Shown: positions 32,438 through 41,491 of the stretch, piece by piece
How positions within the stretch are numbered: position 1 is the stretch's first letter
Layout: the number at the start of each line of letters is the position of its first letter
Source: Natrinema pallidum DSM 3751
GTDB taxonomy: Archaea; Halobacteriota; Halobacteria; Halobacteriales; Natrialbaceae
DNA length: 60,372 nucleotides
Direction of reading: 5' to 3'
Assembly: GCF_000337615.1 (NCBI RefSeq)
Contig: NZ_AOII01000026.1
Location: 1,406 to 61,777 of the forward strand
Program-made: the position numbers and the translations under genes
The notes under the pieces: generated by a model
The model's database searches: none
Told to the model about the DNA's origin: nothing
What the model saw: the letters and a program-made list of their open reading frames with translations, nothing else

Positions 32438-33382
32438 ATGGGTCGGGATACCGGACGAGTGGTTTCCCGCCGGACTCTCCTGATGGGCGTCGGGGCTGGC
32501 TTGATCGGCACTGGTCTCATGCCCACAGACGCGTTTGAGTCGGTAACGGGTGGCCGTAGTGTCGATATCACCGTCACGAATGATCCCGTCGCCCTTATCG
32601 GACTAACCATCACGGACCAAGTCGAGAAGAACACTCGTCAGACACTCGTCGAAGTCACGAACAATACCACGGCGTCTCTCACAGTCGACGTGGCACTCGA
32701 CGATTCCACGCAGGGGACGCTGTACAACACGTCGTTTTCGCTGTCGCCGGGTGCGACTGGAACCGTCGACATCGAGGCCGCAGTCAAGAACTAAACGATC
32801 CCCTTTACCGTCTCTACCATCGGAGAAGTAGGGCTGACGGCCACGCGATCCACGCAGGCGGTGTCCAACTCGAAGGGACCGACGGCCGACACGGGTGGCC
32901 CGTACACTGTCGCTACCGGTGGGACGATCGGTCTCGATGGCTCCAACAGCAGCGGCAAGCAGCTTACGTACTCGTGGACGATCACGAGCGGTCCTGGGAC
33001 CCTCCAGAACGCCTCGACGCAGACGCCGACCTTCGACGCGAGTGGCGTCACCAGTGACGACACCGCAACCATCGAGTTGACCGTCACCGGGAAAAAAGGC
33101 AACACTGACACCGACACAACGACGGTTGACATCACCGACAGCAGTAGCCCGCCGACCGCGGACTTCACGTACTCCCGAAAGAACAAGAAAGTCGATCTCG
33201 ACGGCTCGGCGTCTTCGGACGAGGGGACGATCCAGAGCTACGAGTGGGATGTCGGGGCCGACGGTACGATCGATTATACTGGTCAGACAGTGTCGAAGAA
33301 GAAGATACCGAGCGGAACGCAGGTTAAACTGACCATCACGGACGACGACAACGAGACCGACTCGATCACGAAGACGGTGTGA
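32438..33382 (+). pseudogene. Secreted PKD-domain protein, interrupted by one in-frame stop
   Basis: The 118-codon frame from 32438 ends in TAA (32792-32794), and the same frame continues without a shift to 33382, giving about 314 codons overall. The first part has a twin-arginine signal (SRRTLLMGVGAGLIGTG) and a beta-rich domain (VDITVTNDPVALIGLTITD). After the stop the frame reads TIPFTVSTIGEVGLTATRS, then two PKD-like repeats (ADTGGPYTVATGGTIGLDGS to VDITDSS; ADFTYSRKNKKVDLDGSASS to ITDDDNETDSITKTV). The continuity across the stop strongly indicates a single nonsense mutation (for example CAA to TAA) in a surface or exported protein gene. Readthrough or a second start at GTG 32861 cannot be excluded. 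Confidence 0.75.
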
Positions 33383-33965
33383 AGGCTCCCACCGGTCTCG
33401 GTCATCGTGCGTACTATACGCTCGTACAGGGTCGCCAGTCCGTACCCGTTTGTTACAGCGGTGGCAATGTGGGTTGAACACTCCTCAGTAAGTGTCAACA
33501 CCTATCGTAGCTGTCCGGGTAATCAGCATTACACTTACCGAGCCGTTCAAACGAGTCGTAGCCGAATAGAACCGCGCGAAATACCGTGTCGGTGTGACGT
33601 CCTGAAGTTGTACGCCGGCAGAATTCAATCTTCAAGTTGTACACGAGAGGTCACGGTTCGTGTGCATCTCTCGAGTCGAGCCAGCGTGTAAGAGGAGGTC
33701 CGTCTCGAGGGAGCGGACGAGTTCTCCCGTTCGAAAGCTAGAATAGTTCCGCCAGCGGTCGGGAAAGACGGGCTCTCGAGGGACATGTGTACGAGCATGC
33801 AACTCGGAACCGGTGATGCTGTGTATGCCGACGAGATGCCAGTGAGGTGCAGCCGAGATTTGTGACTGTAGCAAGACGATAGCTGTGGTGAGCGCCTGCG
33901 GCGTTCCCGACGTGATCCGCGAGTCAGTCAGTTCGTCTCTGCCTCGAGTCGCCTCGAGAATCGAT
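33383..33965. other. Gene-poor gap before repeat copy D
   Basis: No convincing CDS was found. The best minus-strand frame (33632-33991, 119 residues) shows no recognised motif and may be decayed sequence. The region is less G+C-rich than its surroundings and follows the tRNA-linked disturbed zone. Confidence 0.45.
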
Positions 33966-34036
33966 AGTAGCCACTGAACGTCAGTGCACACCTAATCGAT
34001 GGACGGCGTTGCGATTCGTGTGTAACTCGTTTCGGT
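33966..34036 (-). repeat. Dispersed intergenic repeat, copy D
   Basis: This is a minus-strand 71-bp copy of the element described at 5414: ACCGAAACGA, GTTACACACGA, a 17-nt core with ACGCCGTCC, AGGTGTGCACTGACG, then TTCAGTGGCTACT. Internal spacings equal those of copies A and C, even though the core bases differ. Confidence 0.72.
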
Positions 34037-34225
34037 GGTACTAGAGTGGGATGTCGTCACGCGTCTCCAGTGATGCAGAATAGTATTTCTAACAGAATTC
34101 CCCACCGGTAACTGAGTATACATGTCTTGTCTCGAGGCCAGCCATTGGTAATTGTGGTCCATGACCCGAGGATACTACGTCCGTACCCGTCTCGCACAGC
34201 ACTTTGTTCTCCGAAAGTGATATGG

Positions 34226-34237
34226 TAATATTTATGA
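34226..34237 (+). promoter_or_regulatory. TATA element of the 34265 gene
   Basis: TAATATTTATGA is centred about 27 nt before a predicted start site near 34257. It overlaps the first in-frame ATG (34238), which argues that translation begins at the later ATG, 34265. Confidence 0.5.
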
Positions 34238-34264
34238 ATGAATTCGATAGTTGTGTGCACGGAT

Positions 34265-34963
34265 ATGTCATCAGTTCACAGCAGTACACAGACTGAACAG
34301 CACGCCCCGACAGTCAACGTCTCGAAGGTCGCGGGGATCGCAACCGCGCTCGTCGCGGTGAACATCCTGTTGATGCTGGTCGGGAGTTACACGCCGCTTG
34401 CGGACCTCGGCCTCGTCCTCTTCTCGAACTACTTCGTCGGTATCGCCACCTTCGCCGCCACGATCGGTGGCGGCTTCTGGATTTCGAATACGGGGATCAA
34501 GAAGGGGACCATCCCGATCGCAGGCGCGGGCATCACGCTGATTCAGTTCGGCTATACGCTTCTCGGCTCCGCGATCCTGACGATGGCACCGGCAGCGCTT
34601 CGAGTCCCGGCCCTCGCCATTACGACGGTCGTCACGGGGCTCCTCACGGCCGGCATCGTGGTAGTCGTCTTCCGCACTGAGCGGTCGTTCGCGCGCTGGC
34701 AGACCTACTCCAAGGGGCTGTTCATCGCCGGGTTCGCCGCTGGCGGTGTTGGGTTTTTCATCAATCCCATGCTCATGGTTTTCGCTTCCGTCCTGTTCTT
34801 CCTCGGGTTCGTCACGGACCTCACATACGAAATCTGGGCCGTCAAGGAGAACAGATACGGAAGCCCGATCCGGAACGCCATCGGTATCTACGTCGCCGTA
34901 ATGGGCGTCTTCATCCACATCCTGCGGCTGGTGCTGTACGTCCTCTCGATGCTCGATAACTGA
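34265..34963 (+). CDS. Polytopic membrane protein, unknown function
   Basis: This 232-residue protein has about seven hydrophobic segments, including VAGIATALVAVNILLMLVG, LGLVLFSNYFVGIATFAATI, GAGITLIQFGYTLLGSAIL, VPALAITTVVTGLLTAGIVV, LFIAGFAAGGVGFFI and NAIGIYVAVMGVFIHILRLV. The layout is somewhat like Bax-inhibitor-1 type small permeases, but I do not recognise a diagnostic motif. The ATG at 34265 was chosen because the TATA element covers the upstream in-frame ATG. Confidence 0.7.
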   Translation: MSSVHSSTQTEQHAPTVNVSKVAGIATALVAVNILLMLVGSYTPLADLGLVLFSNYFVGIATFAATIGGGFWISNTGIKKGTIPIAGAGITLIQFGYTLLGSAILTMAPAALRVPALAITTVVTGLLTAGIVVVVFRTERSFARWQTYSKGLFIAGFAAGGVGFFINPMLMVFASVLFFLGFVTDLTYEIWAVKENRYGSPIRNAIGIYVAVMGVFIHILRLVLYVLSMLDN

Positions 34964-35226
34964 CTCGCCGAGCCACCACCCCGAATCCGTGAGCCGACGG
35001 CTCGGCGGTATGCGTCTCTATCGCGGTCGAATTTCCCCGCCAGTTCCAGCTGTCGCGCTGGCAACTCGGTCGTCACGCTCGCTGCTAAACTCGAGGGGGG
35101 AGACCGTGGCCCAGCCGTGACGTATCAGTTCGGACCGGCCGCAATTTATGCTCCTGCTCGAGGTACGGCAGGAGTATGTTCGGGCGTAGAACGCACGCCG
35201 GTCGAGAGAGCGGAGGAAGGCCGTAG

Positions 35227-36222
35227 ATGTGTACGCGACTGGTGTATCTCGGACCCGAAAACATCGTGCTCACCGGCCGGTCGATGGACTGGCACAGCGA
35301 GATCGGAACCAACGTCTGGGTCTTCCCGCGCGGAATGGAGCGAACGGGCAACGTCGGCCCGACCTCGGTGGCGTGGACCGCCGAGTACGGCAGTGTCATC
35401 GCCTCCGCGTACGATCTCGCGACGACCGACGGGATGAACGAGGCGGGGCTGGTTGCGAACGTCCTGTGGCTCACCGAATCCGAGTATCCGGAGTGGGACG
35501 GCGACAGGCCCGGTCTCTCGATCTCGCTGTGGGCGCAGTACGTCCTCGACAACTTCGCGACGGTGGCCGAGGCAGTTGCGAACCACCGACAGGAGGACTT
35601 CGTCGTCGTGTCCGACGACATCCCGGACGAGGGTCGGCTCGCCACCCTGCATCTGTCCATGTCGGACGCCACGGGTGACAGCGCCGTCCTCGAGTACGTC
35701 GACGGCGAGTTAACGATCCATCACGGCCGGGAGTATCAGGTGATGACGAACTCCCCGCCGTTCGATCAGCAACTCGCACTCGACGAGTACTGGGCGGAGA
35801 TCGGTGGCACCGTCATGTTGCCGGGAACGAACCGCCCGGCCGATCGGTTCGCCCGCGCGAGTTTCTACGTGGATGCGATGCCCCAGACCCGGGACCGTCG
35901 GACCGCAACGGCGAGCGTCTTCGGTGCAATCCGCAACGTCTCCGTGCCGTACGGGATCGGCACGCCGGACGAACCGCATATCTCCGCGACGCGCTGGCGG
36001 ACGGTCGCTGATCACCGGGACCGACGCTACTACTTCGAGTCGGCGCTCTCGCCGAACGTCTTCTGGCTGGACCTCGACGGGATCGACTTCGCCGCCGCTG
36101 CCGGGAGCCGATCGCTGTCGCTCGGTGAGAATCAGACGAACGTCTTCGCTGGCGACGTCGCTGCCGAACTCGTCGAGACCGAGCCGTTCGAGTTTCTCGG
36201 CGTCCCCGCCCCATCGAGTTGA
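35227..36222 (+). CDS. Linear amide C-N hydrolase (choloylglycine hydrolase family)
   Basis: This 331-residue Ntn-hydrolase exposes Cys2 as the nucleophile after removal of Met1 (MCTRLVYLG). Other conserved segments are GRSMDWHSEIGTNVWVFPRG (residues 17-36; Arg and Asp of the active site), NEAGLVANVLWL, a VMTNSPPFDQQL stretch (Asn of the oxyanion hole), and RFARASFYVDAMP (Arg). The family hydrolyses conjugated bile acids, penicillin V or N-acyl-homoserine lactones. In a halophile the real substrate could be an acylated amino acid or a signal molecule. No export signal is seen. Confidence 0.88.
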   Translation: MCTRLVYLGPENIVLTGRSMDWHSEIGTNVWVFPRGMERTGNVGPTSVAWTAEYGSVIASAYDLATTDGMNEAGLVANVLWLTESEYPEWDGDRPGLSISLWAQYVLDNFATVAEAVANHRQEDFVVVSDDIPDEGRLATLHLSMSDATGDSAVLEYVDGELTIHHGREYQVMTNSPPFDQQLALDEYWAEIGGTVMLPGTNRPADRFARASFYVDAMPQTRDRRTATASVFGAIRNVSVPYGIGTPDEPHISATRWRTVADHRDRRYYFESALSPNVFWLDLDGIDFAAAAGSRSLSLGENQTNVFAGDVAAELVETEPFEFLGVPAPSS

Positions 36223-36484
36223 GCCGAACTGCTTTCGGCGGGCTCCGATACGACCACGACGGCGGTCACGAACGGACGACCCGTACTGCTCTCCCGTTCG
36301 GGACGGTATCGGCGTCGTCTCGGAACGACAGCCGCTCGAAAGATGACGTGGCGAGCGAACAACAGCGAGCAGCCGGTTCAGTGTCGGCTCCGGACCGATC
36401 CCGCATCTCTCGCGGCCAGTGAAGATACCAGCTAGCGGATACGATCGACGCTCTCAAATAGGTGGCGCTCACTACATCCGACGT

Positions 36485-36883
36485 ATGAGTCGGACACGAC
36501 CAGCGGACAGTTCGTCGGTGTTAGTCGAACGAACGGCCGGATTATCGGCGGCTCTTGGCGCGTTTGTCATGGTGTCGACGGCCGTCTTCACGGTCACGGG
36601 GACGATGGGGATTCACAACGTCCTCGTCGGTGGGTTGACCGCGTTCCTCGCGTCGGTACACGCGTATCGAACCGGTGAGAAGCGGTCACCGAGTATCGTG
36701 CTCGCGGCGATCCTCGCGGTGCTCGGCATCTGGATCGCGGTCGCGCCGACGGTCGCGTTCGGCGTCGAACGGGAACTGGTGCTCGGCATCAACGGCGTCG
36801 CGGGAGCCCTCATCGCGATTCTCTCACTCGCCGGCATCTACGGCAGCATCAAGACCTCGAGCGCGAACACGACCGCCGCGTAA
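36485..36883 (+). CDS. SPW-repeat-like small membrane protein
   Basis: This 132-residue protein has four hydrophobic helices. The second half (NVLVGGLTAFLASVHAYR then SIVLAAILAVLGIWIAVAPTV, GINGVAGALIAILSLAGIYG) follows the repeat pattern of SPW-type membrane proteins (two helices with W and a VGG/NG-V turn). The ATG at 36485 (MSRTRPADSS) begins just before a polar stretch; upstream in-frame sequence is not conserved-looking. The role is unknown. Confidence 0.6.
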   Translation: MSRTRPADSSSVLVERTAGLSAALGAFVMVSTAVFTVTGTMGIHNVLVGGLTAFLASVHAYRTGEKRSPSIVLAAILAVLGIWIAVAPTVAFGVERELVLGINGVAGALIAILSLAGIYGSIKTSSANTTAA

Positions 36884-36973
36884 GGGCGTCCGCTTTTTCG
36901 GTTCACCGCCCGATCGCCGCGTAGCGCTCGCGTCGGCTTCCGATGTGGTCATCCGGTTCGTCGCCGAACACGC

Positions 36974-37960
36974 CTACGCGAGGAAAACGCCGATCGCGAC
37001 GAGAATGAAGGCGGCTTTCAGACAGACGTTGACGACGATTACTTTCGTCCCGAACTTCGCCCCCCAGATACCGAACTGGAACGGGATCGAGCGCTTGACC
37101 GTCCCGATTGTCAGCGAGACGAGGCTGCCGACCAGCAGCGTGATCACCGCCTCGTCCGGCGTCAACACGTCGCCGATCAGGGGCGCGACGGTGATCGCGC
37201 CGGTCGTCGGGTCCACCAGCGAGACGAGGATTACCGGCACCGCCGCACCCGGCAGCCCGAGCAGGCCGGCGACCGGTTCGAGGAGCATCCCCGGATCGTC
37301 GATCCCGACCGCCGCGATCCCGTCGAGAATCCGTTCCGAGCGCGCGAGCGCCACGAAGACAAGCGAGTAGACGATCGTCAGTCGCGGGACGATCGAACGC
37401 AGGCGCTCGAGCGTGCTCTCCCCGGCGGTTCGGATCTTCTCCCGATGCGTCCGTACGTCCGCGTCGGGCGTTTCGGGCTCGACGACGCCGCGGTCGTACT
37501 CGGAGCCGCGAAGGAGGACGGAGCCGGCGAGTAGGCCGACGAGCGAGATCGCAAGCGAGATCCCGGCTCGAGCGCCGACGTACCTGAGCCCGACCTGGAG
37601 CCCCAGGATCGGCACGAGGACCGGCCCGTAGTAGGTGAAGAGATGCTGGAGGAAGCCGAAGAACGTGTTGATGACCACGGCGATCAGCGTGGCGCGATCG
37701 TCGAGGAGGCCGTCCTCGCGGAACTCCGCGAGCATCCCGTACCCCGCCGTCACCGAGACGGTGTTCGTCAGGACGGCGGTCCCGACCTCCGGTGGCAGGT
37801 TCGCTGGCTCCGTGAGATAGCGGCCGACCCGGGCGATGACCGTAACGAGTCCGTACTCGACCGCGAGGGTGGCCAGTCCCACGCCCGCGCCGATCAGAAG
37901 GCTGATCATCAGCACGCGCGGGAGCGCTTCCTCGAGCAGCACGGGGAGGATCGACTGCAC
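36974..37960 (-). CDS. Nucleoside-recognition (Gate) domain membrane protein
   Basis: This protein is about 328 residues with eight or so transmembrane segments and the Gate/nucleoside-recognition pattern, including LTNTVSVTAGYGML, INTFFGFLQHLFTYYGPVLV, VILVSLVDPTTGAITVAPL and a C-terminal WGAKFGTKVIVVNVCLKAAF. Related proteins are YjiH and SpmA-like permeases of uncertain substrate. The start is uncertain: I use the GTG at 37960 (VQSILPVLLEEAL), because the longer frame would run over the divergent FMN-reductase gene. The central hydrophilic loop (about 170-195) is charged. Confidence 0.7.
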   Translation of the reverse strand: MQSILPVLLEEALPRVLMISLLIGAGVGLATLAVEYGLVTVIARVGRYLTEPANLPPEVGTAVLTNTVSVTAGYGMLAEFREDGLLDDRATLIAVVINTFFGFLQHLFTYYGPVLVPILGLQVGLRYVGARAGISLAISLVGLLAGSVLLRGSEYDRGVVEPETPDADVRTHREKIRTAGESTLERLRSIVPRLTIVYSLVFVALARSERILDGIAAVGIDDPGMLLEPVAGLLGLPGAAVPVILVSLVDPTTGAITVAPLIGDVLTPDEAVITLLVGSLVSLTIGTVKRSIPFQFGIWGAKFGTKVIVVNVCLKAAFILVAIGVFLA

Positions 37961-38094
37961 GGGGACCCGTTCGAATTCCTGAGCGAAATGGGCGTCGAAT
38001 CGGGCGAGCGAGACGACCCACCGCGGCGGATCGTCATCGTCACAGCGACCGGTTTTTCGGGCGTCTTTTCCCGCTGCTGGTCGTCGGGACGGGT

Positions 38095-38688
38095 ATGAGC
38101 GACAGCGATATTCACGTGGCTGCACTCTGTGGCAGCCTCCGCGCGGAGAGCCACACGCGGGCCGCACTCGAGGTCGTCCTCGACGCCGCCGCAGGGGCGG
38201 GTGCGACCACCGAACTGCTCGATCTTCGGGAGTACGAGTTACCGATCTTCGACGCGGACCGCGACCGCGAAGACGCGGGGGACGCCGAACGCCTGGCGGA
38301 GCGCGTCCGTGCGGCGGATACCATTATCCTGGGTTCGCCGATGTACCACGGCTCCTACGCCTCGCCGCTCAAGACGGCGCTCGACTACTGTGGCTTCGAC
38401 GAGTTCGCGGATACGACCGTCGGCCTGCTCGCGGTCTCGGGCGGGGCCTTCCCCGTCACGGCCTTAGAGCACATGCGATCGGTCTGTCGAGCGCTGAACG
38501 CCTGGGTGATCCCCCACGAGGCGGCGGTACCGAACGCGAGCGCGGCTCTCGATGACGACGAGTTCGTCGATCCGTCCCTCGAGAAACGGGTCCGAACACT
38601 GGGTCTGCGCGCGGTCCAGTACGCGAGGATCGAACCGGACCCGGACTCCTTCGAGAGCGATCAGAACGTTGGCGCACAGGGCAAGTGA
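38095..38688 (+). CDS. NADPH-dependent FMN reductase
   Basis: This 197-residue flavodoxin-like oxidoreductase has the FMN-binding pattern IHVAALCGSLRAESHTRAAL (residues 5-24) and the later LGSPMYHGSYASPLKTALD (about 79-97). It reduces FMN or quinone-type or azo compounds with NAD(P)H. Length and motifs are standard. It is divergent to the Gate-domain gene with little space between them, so they may share regulatory sequence. Confidence 0.9.
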   Translation: MSDSDIHVAALCGSLRAESHTRAALEVVLDAAAGAGATTELLDLREYELPIFDADRDREDAGDAERLAERVRAADTIILGSPMYHGSYASPLKTALDYCGFDEFADTTVGLLAVSGGAFPVTALEHMRSVCRALNAWVIPHEAAVPNASAALDDDEFVDPSLEKRVRTLGLRAVQYARIEPDPDSFESDQNVGAQGK

Positions 38689-38699
38689 GCGCGTCGCCG

Positions 38700-39335
38700 T
38701 CAGGGGTCGAGAGCGCGCTGCAATCGGCGCTGGTGGGCGAGCACGCCCGAGAGCGCGAAGACGAGGAGTCCGATGTGCAGGGCGGCGAGTTCGACGACGA
38801 CCGTCGTGAACCCCAGTGGGAGCGGCGGTGAGGAGAGCCCCCCATCGAAAAACCAGGCCGTCGCGAGCAGGACCGATGCACCGGCGGCCAGCACCACTCC
38901 GGGGACGACCGCCGCCCCGTCGCCCGCCCGCGGTCGAAACACGCGGCGTTCGAGAGCGAACTGTCCGGTGAGGATGCCCGCGAGAACGGGTGTTCCGACG
39001 GCGATACCGACGCTCCCTCCGATCAGTTCGGCGACGAGCAGCCAGACGATCCAGCCGGCCGTCAGCACGAGCGCCGCACCGAGCCGGGTGGGTTCCACGA
39101 GGGTCTCGAGGTCGGTGACCGTCGCACCGAAGACGCCCGTTCTGAGCAGCGCTCCACAGAAGAGAGCGCCCAGCCCCGCCAGCGCGGTCGCCGTCGTCCG
39201 CGAGCCGACCACGAGACCGAACCAGAGCCCGACGCCGACCGTCTCGACGGTGGCAGCCGAGAGTGCGGCGGTGATGCCGACAATGCGCCGCCGCGTCGTT
39301 CGGCCGAGCACCTCCGGCTGGCGGATGACGCTCAT
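38700..39335 (-). CDS. Membrane protein, unknown function
   Basis: This 211-residue protein has about six transmembrane helices (IVGITAALSAATVETVGVGL, ATALAGLGALFCGALLRTG, AALVLTAGWIVWLLVAELIG, VGIAVGTPVLAGILTGQFAL, VPGVVLAAGASVLLATAWF and VVVELAALHIGLLVFALSGV). No catalytic or transport motif was recognised. It ends close to the FMN-reductase stop (convergent, 11 bp apart). Confidence 0.65.
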   Translation of the reverse strand: MSVIRQPEVLGRTTRRRIVGITAALSAATVETVGVGLWFGLVVGSRTTATALAGLGALFCGALLRTGVFGATVTDLETLVEPTRLGAALVLTAGWIVWLLVAELIGGSVGIAVGTPVLAGILTGQFALERRVFRPRAGDGAAVVPGVVLAAGASVLLATAWFFDGGLSSPPLPLGFTTVVVELAALHIGLLVFALSGVLAHQRRLQRALDP

Positions 39336-39368
39336 ATCGCGACCGGTTTCAGCCCGCTCCCTTTCGTT

Positions 39369-39554
39369 ATGGGAGGCGTTCTCCCGAGCGACGACGCGTC
39401 GCGCCGAGACGCTCTGCGACCGCTGGAAGCACTGCTTTATCTCTCGCGACGGCTGCTTGATCGGGGCGGACAGCCGCCACGAACCGCGCTCGTGATCGGC
39501 ATTGGAGCCGCGGCGGCCGGCGGTAGAGTGGTGGTGGCCGCCGCGTCGCAGTGA
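39369..39554 (+). CDS. Doubtful 61-residue ORF
   Basis: This short frame is in the 307-bp gap between two divergently oriented genes. Its start is only 33 bp from the neighbouring minus-strand gene start, leaving little room for promoters. The product has an Ala/Gly-rich hydrophobic C-terminus (ALVIGIGAAAAGGRVVVAAA) that could be a membrane helix, but no family was recognised. It may equally be non-coding. Confidence 0.25.
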   Translation: MGGVLPSDDASRRDALRPLEALLYLSRRLLDRGGQPPRTALVIGIGAAAAGGRVVVAAASQ

Positions 39555-39642
39555 GTAATGTTCGGATACGCCGCACCGAAGCCGGGCGGCACACGGAAAC
39601 GGGGAATAGAACTATGTACGGTGGTGTGGTCGTGGCGGATTA

Positions 39643-40197
39643 ATGCCCGAGATGGAACAACAAGACGAAACGTTGTCGGAACTCCTCGTCAAGGAAGCGG
39701 TCAGTAGGGGGATGGAATCGCCGATGCGCGAGTCGATTCTCGAGGCCGTCGAGGAGGCGGACGGGTCCCGCTCCGGCGGCCGCCTGCCGCTTGCGGGGGC
39801 GCTGTTCGGCCTCGGTGCGGCCGTCGGCTTTCTGGTGGGACGCCAGTCGCCCGAACTCGAGGAGTCGCCGGTCGAGGAGCTAGCGGAACCGAAACTCATC
39901 GAAGACGTAATGGAAACGCCCGACGAATCGACCGAGACGCCATCCAACATGACCAGTGAATCCGAGGAGACCGAAGGCGGATCCCGTTCGCGACTCCCGA
40001 AACTCCTCCTGGCGGTCGGTGCCGTCGTCGGGGCCGTGGTGCTCCGGCGTCGCCTCTCGTCCAGCGAGGAGGAGGAGTGGGAGCCGATCGAGGAGTTCGA
40101 ACCGGCGACGACCGGGGAGACCGACGACGAAGACGAACCCGAACCGGAGAGCGGCGCGGCCGAGAGCGAGGCGGCCGACGAGGAAACGGAGGAGTAG
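39643..40197 (+). CDS. Acidic protein with two membrane segments
   Basis: This 184-residue protein has N-terminal helical sequence (LSELLVKEAVSRGMESPM), a first hydrophobic helix LAGALFGLGAAVGFLVG (about 50-66), an acidic loop, a second helix LLLAVGAVVGAVVLRRRL (about 118-135) and a very acidic C-terminal tail. It resembles haloarchaeal conserved hypotheticals of the cell membrane. The function is unknown. Confidence 0.65.
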   Translation: MPEMEQQDETLSELLVKEAVSRGMESPMRESILEAVEEADGSRSGGRLPLAGALFGLGAAVGFLVGRQSPELEESPVEELAEPKLIEDVMETPDESTETPSNMTSESEETEGGSRSRLPKLLLAVGAVVGAVVLRRRLSSSEEEEWEPIEEFEPATTGETDDEDEPEPESGAAESEAADEETEE

Positions 40198-40383
40198 CGA
40201 TCACCGCCGGTGGGCGCACCGTGGCAGACCTGTTTTGGCGTGGGCTCGCCGCGTTTTCGGACCGGTGTCCCGGTGTCGCGTCACGTCCGTGCCGTCGTCT
40301 CGGGACGGCCGTGTCTCCCGCCGACGGCTCGAGTCGCCGCCTTGACGAAGGAGATAAGGGAGCCACGCCGACAGTGTGTGCCA

Positions 40384-41439
40384 ATGGAGACGACCCATCG
40401 CGTGTTCGTCGGCGACTCCCGGGACCTCTCGGCAGTCGACGACGAGTCCGTCGAACTCGTCGTGACCTCCCCGCCGTATCCGATGATCGAAATGTGGGAC
40501 GACCTGTTTACCGAACTCGATCCCGCGATCGGCGACGCGCTGGCAGCCGGGGACGGCTACGACGCCTTCGAGGCGATGCACGCCCAACTCGAGCGCGTCT
40601 GGGACGAACTCGAGCGCGTCCTGGTCGACGGCGGGATCGCCTGCATCAACGTCGGCGACGCGACCCGGTCGGTCGACGGCAGCTTCCGCGTCTATCCGAA
40701 CCACGCGCGCGTACTCGAGGCCTTCGAGGAGCGAGGGTTCGAGCCGCTGCCGGACGTGCTCTGGCGCAAGCCGGCAAACAGCGCGGCAAAGTTCATGGGC
40801 AGCGGGATGATCCCGCCGAACGCCTACGTCACGCTGGAACACGAGTACATTCTGGTCTTCAGGAAGGGAGCCCGGAGCCGCGAGTTCGAACCGCGGGCCG
40901 ATCGGCGCTACGAGGCCGCCTATTTCTGGGAGGAACGCAACCGCTGGTTTACCGACGTCTGGACCGACGTAACCGGCGAGCTACAGGCGATCGACCGGCC
41001 GGCCGACGACGACCTCCGCGAGCGGTCCGCGGCCTATCCGCTCGAAATCCCCTATCGGCTGATCTGTATGTACTCGGCCTACGGCGACACCGTCCTCGAT
41101 CCGTTCTGGGGCACGGGGACGACGACGCTGGCGGCGATGTGTGCCGGTCGGAACTCCGTCGGCTCCGAACTCGAGGACGCCTTCCTCGCGGTGTTCGACG
41201 ACGGCATCGACGAGGTCCCGGCGCTGTCGCGGTCGGTCGGTCGCGCGCGCCTCGAGCGCCATCGGGCGTTCGTCGACCGCCGACGAGGTGAGGGGAAGGG
41301 ATTCGAGTACGAGGCCGACTACTACGATACGCCGGTCGTCACCAAGATGGAACGCGGGATTCGTCTGCGCGAAGTGCGCGCCGTCGACGGAATCGAGGAC
41401 GGCTACCGAGTCGAACACGCGCCGCTGTCCCTCGAGTGA
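40384..41439 (+). CDS. Beta-class DNA methyltransferase, possibly CTAG-specific
   Basis: This 351-residue SAM-dependent amino-methyltransferase has the catalytic motif TSPPYPM (residues 28-34) before the SAM motif DPFWGTGTT (239-247), the motif order of the beta class, and serine in SPPY, which is common in N4-cytosine enzymes. No restriction enzyme or specificity subunit is adjacent. Orphan enzymes of this type in haloarchaea are reported to methylate CTAG; the assignment here is from recollection of the family and from scarcity of CTAG in the window. It is separate from the large regulator gene that follows (52 bp). The ATG at 40384 is used because METTHRVFVGDSRDL matches the family opening. 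Confidence 0.85.
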   Translation: METTHRVFVGDSRDLSAVDDESVELVVTSPPYPMIEMWDDLFTELDPAIGDALAAGDGYDAFEAMHAQLERVWDELERVLVDGGIACINVGDATRSVDGSFRVYPNHARVLEAFEERGFEPLPDVLWRKPANSAAKFMGSGMIPPNAYVTLEHEYILVFRKGARSREFEPRADRRYEAAYFWEERNRWFTDVWTDVTGELQAIDRPADDDLRERSAAYPLEIPYRLICMYSAYGDTVLDPFWGTGTTTLAAMCAGRNSVGSELEDAFLAVFDDGIDEVPALSRSVGRARLERHRAFVDRRRGEGKGFEYEADYYDTPVVTKMERGIRLREVRAVDGIEDGYRVEHAPLSLE

Positions 41440-41491
41440 GCCGTCTCTGAACCGACGCGGGCTTTTTATTCGTTCCCGTGTACGCAACACT

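Noticed and set aside
33632-33991. Minus-strand ORF of 119 residues in the gap after the PKD gene
   Set aside because: It overlaps repeat copy D and shows no family resemblance; it is more likely decayed or non-coding DNA.
36903-38021. 372-residue Arg-rich frame on the minus strand
   Set aside because: It is a shadow of the Gate-domain membrane protein in another frame, with Arg/Gly/Asp composition and no hydrophobic segments.
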